From the NCBI GenBank assembly GCA_964589175.1, contig CAZPRY010000021.1, forward strand, positions 1-64,000: a stretch of DNA of 64,000 nt, written 5' to 3'. Origin of the DNA: CAZPRY01 sp964589175 (GTDB lineage: Bacteria; Fidelibacterota; UBA2242). The notes under the pieces were generated by a model. It was given only the letters and a program-made list of their open reading frames with translations, had not been told where the DNA came from and made no database searches. A program made the translations under genes and the position numbers. Below are positions 26,286-36,386 of the stretch, in pieces; the first letter of the stretch is position 1; every line of letters starts with the position of its first letter.

Positions 26286-29183
26286 CTATTTGAGCAATAG
26301 AAATTTTTTCGTTTCCATAAAATTATCCGCTTTCATCCGATAATAGTAAACTCCACTTGATAATTCGCTTCCATTAAAAGTAACATTGTACTCACCTGCC
26401 GGCTGCATTCCTTCGAATAATGTAGTTACTTCATTTCCTAACATATCATAAACCGTTAACGAAATGCGGCTATACCGGGGGAGCGTATATTTTATTTTTG
26501 TTACCGGATTAAACGGATTCGGATAATTCTGAGATAGCGCGAATTCACGCGGCATCTCAGCAAAATCATTATTTTCGATAGTGGTTAAAATGGAGTTCAA
26601 CCTTCCAGGCGTCCCATGACCCTGAGATGCTTTCCAGTTCTCCGCTATGGCGTTATCACTTTTCGCATCCACCAGTTCCAGAGTCGCGCCATCACCGTCC
26701 GGCTCAACCGGCCAGGGAACTTCGTCGTCATACTTCAGAGAATCGATAATCTGACCGCTGTTGTTGACCAATCTGATCAATTCGCCGGAGCCGCTTAAGC
26801 CGAAGTCCATTGCGGCGGTGTAATTTTGCACTTCCGGAAAACAGGTGGTAAAGGCGCTCTCATTTTCGACTAAAACCAGATAACTCCCCGAATCAATGAC
26901 CGTTCCCGCAGCAAATATAAATTTATGGCTATCGTCACTGTCACTGAAGTACCAGCCGCCAATATCCACCTCCTGCTCGCCCGGATTATACAATTCGATC
27001 CAATCACCCGAATCGAAATCCTCGGCTGAATTGTAGTTGATTTCATTGATGACAATTTCAGCAGAACCGCTGCTACTAGCCGAGAAGGAAGCAGATATTG
27101 TCGTCGACCGTACGGCAACGGATAAAGAGAGAGCCGCATCGTCTGAAGTGACCGCTCCGCTCCAGCCGTCAAATTTATAGCCGGGAGCCGGGATTGCTTT
27201 CAGTTGAACCGGATTACCGATGAAATACATCCCTCTGGACGGCGAATCGGCAGATTGCAGCGTCAGGGTATTCAGCTGCACGGCACCGCCCTCCGTAACA
27301 TTAACTGTAATTCTGCCATCGTTGCCGCAGTCGAAATAACTCCGGACATGATCGCGTAAAAATGCCGGACGATTCTGTGCGAATGCTTTCATTTTGTTAA
27401 GATTCTCACCGCTGAGCCCCCACCGCATTCGATGCCTAGGAATTTCACCGGCGATATTGTTTGCCAGCGAATCGATGATCGTAACGACCCGCGTACTCGT
27501 AAAATTAGTATTCAGCAGATCGGCAATCTGATTGATGAACCGATTTCGAATAGTCGGATTTTCGATTAATTTCCGCTGTAACAAAGTTGCCCATGGTGGA
27601 TTTGAGTAACGCGTTTCCACAGGAGAAAACATGAATGCTATGTGATCCTCCCATTCACCATGAGCATAAAGACCGAACCCGAAATCCAGGCCAAAAAGAA
27701 TCCAGCGCCATTTCCCGGTCTCGCTGCGTTCCCGCCAAAACTTGATATTGGTACCGGGCCAATCCATGTTATCATAATATGCCTGCGCCGCAAAATAGAG
27801 GATGCACTCATCCAGATCGATCACCGAATCGAGATAGGCGTAGGCGACATCCGTCGTCATATCGTTTGTACTGATATAATCGATCAACTGTTGGTAACTC
27901 AGAGCATCCCCCTGAATGACATCTATATTGTTTTCCAACAGATCGATATTATCCAGATCCACTTCAGGGTGCCTGGAAGCGATGTAATGTTCATTGATCT
28001 TCTCGCGGATATTGTAAATCCCCCAGTATTCGCCATTGATAAAAGTGGTCGCGGGACGATACTCGAGATAATCGATATCCAGATCTTTAACAAGCGCCTC
28101 CATTACTGCATCACGAATATGGGTGTATGGAAAATCATTCCCGGAATTCCGAAGAACAAATGATTTAAAGGTTGTAATACTAAAATCCGAGAAAAGCGGA
28201 TATTCTATCTTTGAGACGCCGTACTGATCTTTAAATTTTACCGTGAAGGATTTCTGCGCCTGTGATGCGCTGTAACTACCAAAAATTTCGATCCCGCAGT
28301 TTTCTGAAAATCCCGGACTATTATCGTCTTCAAAAAATTCTACATGCGCCGGGCGTTCCCAATCCATCGTATAATTGGTATAGATACCGAAATTGGCATC
28401 AAAAAGATCATACGGATCGGCCGAGAGAGAAATGACAGGCAAATCGGTAGTTTCGTTGATAAAATAGGTATTATAACTAGTCAGTCCCGGCAGATGATTT
28501 TCCTTGAAACTGACAGCCTTCAAAACCGTTGTTTTCTGGATACTGACCGGGGCTGTGTATTCCGTCGAATTTGAATCCGGATCGCCGCCATCCAGTGTGT
28601 AGAAAATCCGGCTGTCACCTGCCGATAATTCAACTAAAACTGCTGACGAATAAAATCCTCCGGGTAATGAAACTGCAACCGGATCAGAATAATCCTTTAT
28701 CGCAATTCCGGTATTCGACGATCCCGGTGTTGATTCCTGAAAGATCCAGGTAAGTGAGCCGTCACTTATTCTTCCATATGAGATATCCGATCGAGAAGCC
28801 GGTACAAACACTTGGTCAATGATCGTACCGCTTCCATCATTTAACAAAATTTCTTCACCGGATGCACTGATCTTAAAGTTCGTATGCCAGTAATCGGCAA
28901 ATTTATTCTTATCCGAAGCAAAGACGATCAGGTATTCTCCCGGTTCAATGACAGCACTACCAAACTGCCATTTCGTAATTTCAAGTGAATCGTCACTGAG
29001 ATAATAACCGTCAAGATTTACCTGCTCAGAACTGCCATTATATAATTCAATCCAGTCCGATGCATCGCCGTCTTCATCATAAATCGTAATAGAATTGGAG
29101 GGCATAATTTCATTTATAACTACCCCCTGCGAAATTAAAAAATGGGGTATTATTAACAATACAAGCATCAACAACTTCTTCAT
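26286..29183 (-). CDS. Secreted lamin-tail / CotH-kinase-like protein with sorting tail
   Basis: The 965-residue protein has, after a signal peptide (MKKLLMLVLLIIPHFLISQ), a lamin-tail domain (VINEIMPSN, SDWIELYN), a chitobiase C-terminal-like Ig domain (RIFYTLDGGDPDSNSTEY), a CotH kinase-like domain (FVLRNSGNDFPYTHIRDAVM, GIYNIREKINEHY, WRWILFGLDFGFG), a beta segment (GYKFDGWSG), a second lamin-tail domain (INEINYNSAEDFDSGDWIEL) and a sorting domain (LSQNYPNPFNP to KKFLLLK). CotH family members are atypical kinases of spore-coat proteins. What this one modifies or binds is unknown, and its place inside a xylanase cluster is unexplained. ATG 29183 is chosen because GAGGAAA lies 6-10 bases upstream; the ATG at 29195 has a poorer site. 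Confidence 0.82.
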   Translation of the reverse strand: MKKLLMLVLLIIPHFLISQGVVINEIMPSNSITIYDEDGDASDWIELYNGSSEQVNLDGYYLSDDSLEITKWQFGSAVIEPGEYLIVFASDKNKFADYWHTNFKISASGEEILLNDGSGTIIDQVFVPASRSDISYGRISDGSLTWIFQESTPGSSNTGIAIKDYSDPVAVSLPGGFYSSAVLVELSAGDSRIFYTLDGGDPDSNSTEYTAPVSIQKTTVLKAVSFKENHLPGLTSYNTYFINETTDLPVISLSADPYDLFDANFGIYTNYTMDWERPAHVEFFEDDNSPGFSENCGIEIFGSYSASQAQKSFTVKFKDQYGVSKIEYPLFSDFSITTFKSFVLRNSGNDFPYTHIRDAVMEALVKDLDIDYLEYRPATTFINGEYWGIYNIREKINEHYIASRHPEVDLDNIDLLENNIDVIQGDALSYQQLIDYISTNDMTTDVAYAYLDSVIDLDECILYFAAQAYYDNMDWPGTNIKFWRERSETGKWRWILFGLDFGFGLYAHGEWEDHIAFMFSPVETRYSNPPWATLLQRKLIENPTIRNRFINQIADLLNTNFTSTRVVTIIDSLANNIAGEIPRHRMRWGLSGENLNKMKAFAQNRPAFLRDHVRSYFDCGNDGRITVNVTEGGAVQLNTLTLQSADSPSRGMYFIGNPVQLKAIPAPGYKFDGWSGAVTSDDAALSLSVAVRSTTISASFSASSSGSAEIVINEINYNSAEDFDSGDWIELYNPGEQEVDIGGWYFSDSDDSHKFIFAAGTVIDSGSYLVLVENESAFTTCFPEVQNYTAAMDFGLSGSGELIRLVNNSGQIIDSLKYDDEVPWPVEPDGDGATLELVDAKSDNAIAENWKASQGHGTPGRLNSILTTIENNDFAEMPREFALSQNYPNPFNPVTKIKYTLPRYSRISLTVYDMLGNEVTTLFEGMQPAGEYNVTFNGSELSSGVYYYRMKADNFMETKKFLLLK

Positions 29184-29270
29184 ATTTTTCCTCATGTGCC
29201 TGATTCCATTTTTACTGTAATTCCTGAATCCAAAAAGTTTGTCATTCTGTTCTTTTCAATTCGTTAATGA

Positions 29271-31532
29271 TTACTTTAGCAAGATAAAATATTTAGATTC
29301 CACAAAATTCCCCGACTTCATCTGATATAAATAAACGCCGCTTGTTAGTTTGCTGCCGTTGAAGATAACTTCATAAATACCCGGAGTTTTTTCTTCATTA
29401 ACTAACGTCGTTACTTCTCTTCCCAATATATCGTACACCTTTAGAGATACATTTCCGGCTGTCGGTAATTGGTAACTAATTTTTGTTTCAGGATTAAACG
29501 GATTCGGATAGTTCTGTCCCAGTTCAAAAACTTTAGGAAACAGACTTGACTTCAATCCACCGACCGATGTATCAGGATTGGATTTTCCCGTAAAATTCAA
29601 CCATTGAAGCATGAAGAGCTTATCGGTACCAGTTCCTCTAAATTTTAAATAGACATCATGATTCCCTGAAACCGGCAAAATAACATCCGTAGCAAATGTT
29701 TTATATGTGTACCAGCTGCCGGTATTTGTAATGTTACATTCTGCAACCTTGGTTCCTGAATCCAATGAATCGATCCACACTTCAATTATTCCCCCTGAAG
29801 AACCACAAGAAGCGGTAAACAAAAGCGAATCAGGTCCCTCACTATTTCCAAATTCAACACCGGCATACATCGCCCAATCGCTATCATGGATATTATCTAG
29901 CGAGCTGATTCCACTCGTTCTTCTTGATAAGGATGTACCATACTGGTTTGCCGGGCATTCAGCCAATATAGGAGTATAAGCATCGCGGTATATGTAGAGG
30001 TCAAACCAGGCGTCACTCGTTCCTTTCACGTACAATCCCTGCCGCGTTCCGGTAAATGTCGAGTAATCGGAATAGGAATCGATTTGCGATACATCAACTG
30101 CCTGCACCATTTTTGTCCAATCGGTTCCGTTGCCGCTGAAATATCCGCTTATTTTATGATTGATCCGGACCAACTTGAACCACAGTGTGTCACCCACACT
30201 GTTTTCCACCTCGTACATATCATCTTCGAAACTGAATAAAATCAATTTATTCCCATCAGTGGATAACGTGCTAACTAACTTGACAGCCATTTTTTCATCG
30301 CCTCGCATAATCCACAGCCCGGCCTCATCAGACATTGATTTTGCACTGAAGTCGAGATGTGTGATGATCGAATAGTTATGTTCCCCATCATTCTTAATAA
30401 CCGTATTTGCTGTTGCGCGGCTCTTCGGAGATAAGCGCAGCCATCCGGGGCGATCGGTAAGTGAAAATTTATTTTCAGCCGTATAACCCAGAAACGACCA
30501 TTCGGGGTGCAGGTTTTCCGACGTGAAAAAATCCGATTTGGGCACCATCCAGGGAATGCCGCTGCCGGGCAAGTTTGGCGCTGTGAATGACTGGTTAACG
30601 GGGTAATCAGCCACGGGTTTGCCGTTCGTATCATAGCGAACCTGATTTAATAGTCCCTGCCTTCCCTGTCCTCTCCACTCGCCTTTGGCATAAAGCGGAT
30701 GTACAACCCACGAGCTGCTGTCGTCGAGCATTACCGCCGGAGATGCATGATTTGGGCTGGTGAAAAGTGAAGCAGTTTTTTGGGGATCACCTTCGTTGAA
30801 AAAGTTGCCCAACATTTCCCATGATGACTCCTCGGCTGTCAGGGTTCGGCTGCGCATCACCTTTTGCCCTCCGCCAAGGTTCCTGGCAAAGGAATAATGG
30901 TAGTATCCGCCATATTTCCACATGACCGGTCCTTCAGCCCAACTATAGGGATATGACGGACCTGGATTTAACCAATCGAGGTTGTAGACAACGCCCGTCG
31001 CCTGTCCGTCATCGCCCAATTCGACAATGCCGTTATTAGGCTGCCCGTTTTTCACCACCAAATACCATTTGTTGTCGTCGTCGATAAAAATGGAATTATC
31101 ATATCCCAAACCATAAGGAAGACTCGACGGATTGTTCACTTTTGCAGGCGTACTCCAGGGCCCCTTCGGATCTGGCGCTTTCACAAAATGCATGATATTG
31201 GCCCTTGAAAAAAAATCCCAGTATTCATCGTTATAATAAACGATATGGCCGCCCCAGCAACCTCCACCAGGGGAGTCGCCATAACCCGACCATGCCGCGC
31301 TTACCGGCTGCGCAATAGCTTCCCAATGAACCAGGTCGGTAGAATGAGAGATAACCGGCGTTACGTTAAAAGATGATCCGGTTGTGTAGAAATCATCTCC
31401 AACTCTTGTAACAGTACAATCCGGATGATCGCCGGGAATTATAGGATTCATGTATGTCTGAAAAGATAATGATCGCCCAAGTCCTACATTTATCAAAAAC
31501 AACCACCCAATTATCAAAGCAAAATAACTCAA
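29271..31532 (-). CDS. Secreted GH43 beta-xylosidase/arabinofuranosidase with CBM6-like module and sorting tail
   Basis: The 753-residue protein has a signal peptide (to about residue 24), then a five-bladed GH43 propeller with its three acids: IIPGDHPDCTV (D38 or D35), LGYDNSIFIDDD (D145) and WAEGPVMWK (acid E200). A GH43-associated C-terminal concanavalin-like domain (about 335-500), a CBM6-like sandwich (about 510-650: ILAECPANQYG, VYLKFRGTGTDKLFMLQWLNF) and a sorting domain (LGQNYPNPFNPETKISY to SKYFILLK) follow. It probably removes xylose or arabinose units from xylan outside the cell. Translation appears to start at TTG 31532 with AAAGGA eight bases upstream; no suitable ATG is nearby. 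Confidence 0.9.
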   Translation of the reverse strand: MSYFALIIGWLFLINVGLGRSLSFQTYMNPIIPGDHPDCTVTRVGDDFYTTGSSFNVTPVISHSTDLVHWEAIAQPVSAAWSGYGDSPGGGCWGGHIVYYNDEYWDFFSRANIMHFVKAPDPKGPWSTPAKVNNPSSLPYGLGYDNSIFIDDDNKWYLVVKNGQPNNGIVELGDDGQATGVVYNLDWLNPGPSYPYSWAEGPVMWKYGGYYHYSFARNLGGGQKVMRSRTLTAEESSWEMLGNFFNEGDPQKTASLFTSPNHASPAVMLDDSSSWVVHPLYAKGEWRGQGRQGLLNQVRYDTNGKPVADYPVNQSFTAPNLPGSGIPWMVPKSDFFTSENLHPEWSFLGYTAENKFSLTDRPGWLRLSPKSRATANTVIKNDGEHNYSIITHLDFSAKSMSDEAGLWIMRGDEKMAVKLVSTLSTDGNKLILFSFEDDMYEVENSVGDTLWFKLVRINHKISGYFSGNGTDWTKMVQAVDVSQIDSYSDYSTFTGTRQGLYVKGTSDAWFDLYIYRDAYTPILAECPANQYGTSLSRRTSGISSLDNIHDSDWAMYAGVEFGNSEGPDSLLFTASCGSSGGIIEVWIDSLDSGTKVAECNITNTGSWYTYKTFATDVILPVSGNHDVYLKFRGTGTDKLFMLQWLNFTGKSNPDTSVGGLKSSLFPKVFELGQNYPNPFNPETKISYQLPTAGNVSLKVYDILGREVTTLVNEEKTPGIYEVIFNGSKLTSGVYLYQMKSGNFVESKYFILLK

Positions 31533-31624
31533 TGGAATCGTCCTTTACCATAGCCTGTCCTTGAATAGTTGATGCTTCACCTCCTGTAAAATAGCAAACA
31601 TCAGCAGAGAGTATTAATAATCCA

Positions 31625-33304
31625 TTATTCATATTCGTACAGTTCAAATCTTTGAATTGAAAATCCGTCATCCCGTAATATACGAATATGCCGTCCCTGA
31701 TGGGTTTGGTCTCCGTTCAAATGCCTGATGACTTTCCAATAATTGTTTTCTCCGGAGGAGTTCTGACGGACAAACCGGCCTTCATCGGCTTTTAATATCC
31801 CGACATTTAATTCCGGATTTTTAATATTTCTAAAAGTTGCTACAATTCCGAAACCGGCAAGATAGAATTCGTTTTCACCGGTTTGAATAATGATGGCGCC
31901 CACCGTTTCCCAGGTATCATTCTTTGAATTAGCCTCATAACCTAGAGTATAACTATGTTTGAACGTAAACTCATAATTGCCAAGTTGCAATACACTCTCC
32001 TGCTTTTCCTTGTCAAATAGAACACCTTCAATTTTATCCTGACCCTGATTATCTGTAATTACAGGCGTCAGTTGATTCAACAAAGTATATATTTTTCCCA
32101 AGGGTTCATTTTCCGGATCACTTGTCGATTCAACAGAAAACGGAGAGAAGCCGATCGCCTCATAATGACCGAAAACAAATGCAGCTTTGGCTGCAACCGT
32201 ATTATCAAAACGATGTTCGGGAATAAACAGGGGATTTCCCTGACGTGTGTACAGGTCACTCCAGTGTTCAATATTCGGGAAATAAAAATCCGGTGAAATA
32301 AAATCGATGGATGGTCCGCCGGCTTTCCATACATCCATCAAATGCGGAAGCGGTCCGGCGCTTGGATAACTCCCGGGCAGCCAGCCCGGACGATTCAAGG
32401 CCGCATTAACAAACATTGGCAAAGGATAAATCGCCTTGCCTGCCTCTACAATAGCATTGGTAAATTGTGCGTAATACCATGCCATAAAAATTTCATCGGT
32501 ATGCGGGCCTTCGCCAAATATTTCCTCCCATGTTCCGGATTCCTTGTATCCGTTTCTCGCCCATACCTCTCCGAATTCCGGGATCAGGTTTTGCTTATTC
32601 TTTTTTAAATACTGGATAAATTCTGTTGCTACGTTTTCCTGGAATTTTTTGTTTGCCAGCGGATGGTAATCCCGGGCGGTCGGGAGCATTCCAATTTCAT
32701 TTTCCGGTTGGATCATTATTACGGTTCGATCTTTTTCGTCAATTTCTTTTATATGTTTCATCAAAGCTTGAAATGCTTTTAAATCGGCCTTGAGATTATT
32801 TTCACTAAAAGGAGTCAATATCTCATAGCTTCGGCCTTTGTCATCTTTTATTCTTGGAAATCTTTGCTGATTTAATTTAACCCATGAAGGAGCGTGACTG
32901 GACATACTGTTTTTCCAGGAGCCAAACCATAATAAAACCAATTTCAGGTCATGCTTTCGTGCTTCTGCAATGAGCTGGTCATACAATTTAAAATCAAATC
33001 TGCCTTCAACCGGCTCGATTAATTCCCAATAAACGGGTGCCAAAACCGTATTCAGATTCATTGCTTTTAGTTTCGGCCATAGCGGAGCCATATACTCCAA
33101 ACTGGTGAAGGACGAATTTCCGAGCTCTCCGCCAAGGATTAAAAAAGGTTTTCCGTCCACAATAAGTTGGGTTGCAGTGCCCTTTTTCTCTAAATGGGGA
33201 ATATCAGTGGATTTACTTTTCTGAGCATGTAAAGTGATTGAGCTAAAACCAATCAGCAGGAACAATGCCATGAAACGTATTTTTACCTTTATATGACCAA
33301 CCAT
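31625..33304 (-). CDS. Exported GH35-like glycosidase with DUF5597-type C-terminus
   Basis: The 559-residue protein has a signal peptide (MALFLLIGFSSITLHAQ region, cleavage near residue 28). The TIM-barrel domain resembles GH35/GH42-type beta-galactosidases: FLILGGELGNSSF, LNTVLAPVYWELIEPVEG, acid/base IQPENEIG (E203) and nucleophile PLFIPEHRFD (E363). The C-terminal ~130 residues are beta-rich, as in DUF5597 proteins. No sorting tail, so probably periplasmic. In a xylan cluster it may remove galactose or arabinopyranose side groups; the substrate is not readable from sequence. It is the first gene after the strong hairpin at 33399-33436, so it probably starts a separate transcript reading down to GH10. 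Confidence 0.8.
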   Translation of the reverse strand: MVGHIKVKIRFMALFLLIGFSSITLHAQKSKSTDIPHLEKKGTATQLIVDGKPFLILGGELGNSSFTSLEYMAPLWPKLKAMNLNTVLAPVYWELIEPVEGRFDFKLYDQLIAEARKHDLKLVLLWFGSWKNSMSSHAPSWVKLNQQRFPRIKDDKGRSYEILTPFSENNLKADLKAFQALMKHIKEIDEKDRTVIMIQPENEIGMLPTARDYHPLANKKFQENVATEFIQYLKKNKQNLIPEFGEVWARNGYKESGTWEEIFGEGPHTDEIFMAWYYAQFTNAIVEAGKAIYPLPMFVNAALNRPGWLPGSYPSAGPLPHLMDVWKAGGPSIDFISPDFYFPNIEHWSDLYTRQGNPLFIPEHRFDNTVAAKAAFVFGHYEAIGFSPFSVESTSDPENEPLGKIYTLLNQLTPVITDNQGQDKIEGVLFDKEKQESVLQLGNYEFTFKHSYTLGYEANSKNDTWETVGAIIIQTGENEFYLAGFGIVATFRNIKNPELNVGILKADEGRFVRQNSSGENNYWKVIRHLNGDQTHQGRHIRILRDDGFSIQRFELYEYE

Positions 33305-33398
33305 TTTTTCTCAATTCATTTTTGTATCTTCTTATTACCACCCAGAGAAATCTATAAAAATAATCTTCATTAACAATTAACTCATACGGTCTATCAAC

Positions 33399-33436
33399 AA
33401 ATCAGCCTGCCCGCGAAAACGGGCAGGCTGATTTTT
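33399..33436. terminator. Strong hairpin terminator between the repeat-protein gene and GH35-like gene
   Basis: A perfect 15-base inverted repeat (33399-33413 and 33420-33434, aaatcagcctgcccg and its complement) encloses a six-base loop. It continues into a run of five T on the + strand and ends in ATTTG on the - strand. It lies 29 bases after the stop codon of the - strand repeat-protein gene, so it should end the TonB receptor/beta-helix/repeat-protein transcript. Confidence 0.8.
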
Positions 33437-33464
33437 CAATCAAGAGACTCAAATAACTGCTAGC

Positions 33465-36235
33465 TCATTTTAAAAGCATGAGTTTTTTGACACTTGTAAA
33501 ATCTCCGGTTCTGAGGGAGCATAAATAGACTCCCGAGGCAAGATTCGAAGCATCAAACTGATACTTATAATAACCAGGATTCATGGTTCCTGATGCTAGC
33601 TTCGCAACAACATGACCCATCAGATCAAAAACAACAAGACTGACATCGCTCTGTTTCGGCAAGTCGAATTCAATCATTGTTGTCGGGTTGAAAGGATTCG
33701 GATAATTCTGCTTTAATGCATAAACCGTCGGCGCAATTGTTGACTTGCTATCGATATCAACAGTGACCTGATCGCCTTTATCAACTTGAACCGCTGCAAG
33801 ATACAGACTTGTTGTTGTTGAATTATTGATGGCGAAAGAGATATTGTTGAACTTATCAGTCGGTGGAGTAACATCAGTTACAGAATTAGCAAACCCATAA
33901 CTACCATCGATTTTAAAGAAGTTGTAATTGATTACGCAGCTTCCATCTTCTTGAGGAGAGATGGATATTTCAAAGGTATAAGTCCCTGCCGCGCCAATTG
34001 AATTAACGGGGTATTGGACCACATTACCGAGAACGGAATTGCTGCTGCCATCAATATTAAACCACTGGTCATCTACGATAGTACCAACTGTTCCAAAAGT
34101 AGATCCCCAGATGGCGACATTGCTGCCACTGGGTGGTACGAACAGATAACCGGATTGATGATCATCTGTTCCGTTCCAAGCATATCCAACCTCTGTGGAA
34201 TCAAGACCTCCGATACTATCACTATAGAAAACACCAAAGCGTAAACTGGCGAGGTCTTCAAAACCGCCATCAGTCAATTCAAGCTCTCCGCTAATAAGCA
34301 GCGCTTTGTCGGTTGAGGGAGTAACAACATCACCGAAATTACCGCTTACGGCTGCCCAGTCAGTTGGTGCACTAGTCCCGGAAATTGTAACATCACCGGC
34401 AATATCCGGAATCAGGCTCCAGCCACCGGTTTTGTTGCCCAAAAAGCCCCATTGATCGACATAGTATGCTTCCCAAGGTGCTATCGGTACTTCGATGGGA
34501 TCACCCATATCAACCTGGACCTCATAGACGTTAAACTGGGTGGCTGAATTGTCACTGTTAACACCGAAAACAATGCCGTTGAACTTATCGGACACTGGAG
34601 CCGCATCAATCGCAGTACCGCCAAACCAGTATTTGTTGTTCACTTCAACCATATACCAGCGGACTTCGTTGGTACCATCTGCCAGTGGTTCTACAGAAAT
34701 AGCGAAGTCATAGAGACCTGCAATCATTTCAGCATTGCGGGGAGCCTGTTTGGCAGCGGACAAAACCACCGCACCAAGATTATTCGTGCTTACCCAACCA
34801 CCGGCCGGGACAGTCCATACTGTTCCCTGGGCCCCCGTCCTCCAGGTATTTGACATGGTTCCTAAACCGGACATCGGACAGAACAGATAACCATCGTGAT
34901 TGGCATTTGCTGCTACATTTGCCGTCGCTACCCAGGCTGCTGAATCCGTGTATTGATATTGCAGTGCAACACTATCCTGGTACGTCAGGGAATAACGAAA
35001 AGGAGTATAAGCGCTGCCGCCGCCGCCACCGCTAAATTCCATCTGACCGGTTACTATCAGCGCTTTGCCTTCCTGTAATTCAACAGGATCGCCAAAGCCG
35101 CCTTTGATTGAAGACCAGCCGGTTGTCGGTGAACCATCTCCCATACCAGCGTCACCGTCCAGAAAAGCTCCGGATGTCGTGTCATTCAAAACCGGCCATG
35201 CCGCATATCCGGCTGTACCTCCCCAATCAGCTACAAAGAAAGGTTGCCAGGGTGCTATCGGTACTTCGATGGGATCACCCATATCAACCTGGACCTCATA
35301 GACGTTAAACTGGGTGGCTGAATTGTCACTGTTAACACCGAAAACAATGCCGTTGAACTTATCGGACACTGGAGCCGCATCAATCGCAGTACCGCCAAAC
35401 CAGTATTTGTTGTTCACTTCAACCATATACCAGCGGACTTCGTTGGTACCATCTGCCAGTGGTTCTACAGAAATAGCGAAGTCATAGAGACCTGCAATCA
35501 TTTCAGCATTGCGGGGAGCCTGTTTGGCAGCGGACAAAACCACCGCACCAAGATTATTCGTGCTTACCCAACCACCGGCCGGGACAGTCCATACTGTTCC
35601 CTGGGCCCCCGTCCTCCAGGTATTTGACATGGTTCCTAAACCGGACATCGGACAGAACAGATAACCATCGTGATTGGCATTTGCTGCTACATTTGCCGTC
35701 GCTACCCAGGCTGCTGAATCCGTGTATTGATATTGCAGTGCAACACTATCCTGGTACGTCAGGGAATAACGAAAAGGAGTATAAGCGNNNNNNNNNNNNN
35801 NNNNNNNNNNNNNNNNNNNNNNNNNNNNNNNNNNNNNNNNNNNNNNNNNNNNNNNNNNNNNNNNNNNNNNNNNNNNNNNNNNNNNNNTTGCAGTGCAACA
35901 CTATCCTGGTACGTCAGGGAATAACGAAAAGGAGTATAAGCGTCGCCGCCGCCACCACCGGTAAATTCCATCCGACCGGTTACAACAACGGCCTGCCTAG
36001 TCGTTGCTGTAAGTGTGCTTGGGAATGCTCCTCGAATTGATGACCAACCAGTTGTTGCTGAGCCATCTCCCATACCAGCACTTCCGTCAGACGTAGAAGC
36101 TGTATTGGTGATAGGCCATGTCGCATATCCGGCTGTACCTCCCCAATCAGTCACATAATCCTGTGCCAGAGCTGTAACGCTACATACTAAGACCATAGCG
36201 AACAGTACTGAAAACACATTTGTAATTTTTTTCAT
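33465..36235 (-). CDS. Secreted three-module repeat protein of unknown function with sorting tail (interrupted by an assembly gap)
   Basis: Two partial frames flank a 100-N gap. Collapsing the gap together with one of the two identical 55-base flanks gives one uninterrupted frame of 871 codons. The product has a signal peptide (MKKITNVFSVLFAMVLVCSV, cleavage after ALAQ, 25) and three modules of about 255-258 residues each (A 26-280, B 281-538, C 539-780). Modules start near DWGGTAGYA or DQWGFLGN and end near VQVDMGDPIEVPIAPW. The sorting domain (LKQNYPNPFNP to VKKLMLLK) closes it. Modules are beta-rich with glycine and tryptophan motifs and no recognised catalytic signature; I do not recognise the family. 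A binding role for xylan or for the surface is only a guess. Position right after TonB receptor and beta-helix genes suggests high expression. ATG 36235 has an AGGAAG site. Confidence 0.72.
34477..35013. repeat. Direct repeat copy 1, 537 bp, module B part
   Basis: This segment matches 35251-35787 base for base at an offset of 774 bases (258 codons) wherever compared. It covers the C-terminal two thirds of module B of the repeat protein. Outside these limits the sequences diverge at once. Confidence 0.85.
35251..35787. repeat. Direct repeat copy 2, 537 bp, module A part
   Basis: This is the second copy of the 537-base repeat. Its right edge coincides exactly with the contig end at the N gap, as expected when an assembler stops at the boundary of a perfect repeat. 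Confidence 0.85.
35788..35887. other. Scaffold gap of 100 N, probably with overlapping contig ends
   Basis: Exactly 100 N separate two contigs. The 55 bases before (35733-35787) and after (35888-35942) are identical. Removing the 100 N and one copy restores the reading frame (155 bases removed, equal to the frame offset between the two partial frames). The gap length is therefore a placeholder, not a real distance. Confidence 0.9.
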
Positions 36236-36386
36236 TCTTCCTGTTCTCCTTTCAATAAAATTTTTACCGAACTGAGCTTTTTCCATTAAAATTAGCCCGT
36301 AACAAATGATTCTCCCCATTATTACCTCCCTTGTGTCATGTTAATGATAATTTCGGTTTTTTTTCGTTCTCTATAATAATTATTGA

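Noticed and set aside
31393..31671. 92-codon - strand frame spanning the GH43/GH35-like junction
   Set aside because: It overlaps the ends of two well-supported genes in another frame and shows no family resemblance.
34477..35787. CRISPR or satellite-like array
   Set aside because: Only two copies, both coding and in frame within one protein, with no short spacers.
35759..36319. Apparent frameshift between the two halves of the repeat-protein gene
   Set aside because: It results from the arbitrary 100-N gap; collapsing the 55-base overlap restores one frame, so I treat it as one intact gene.
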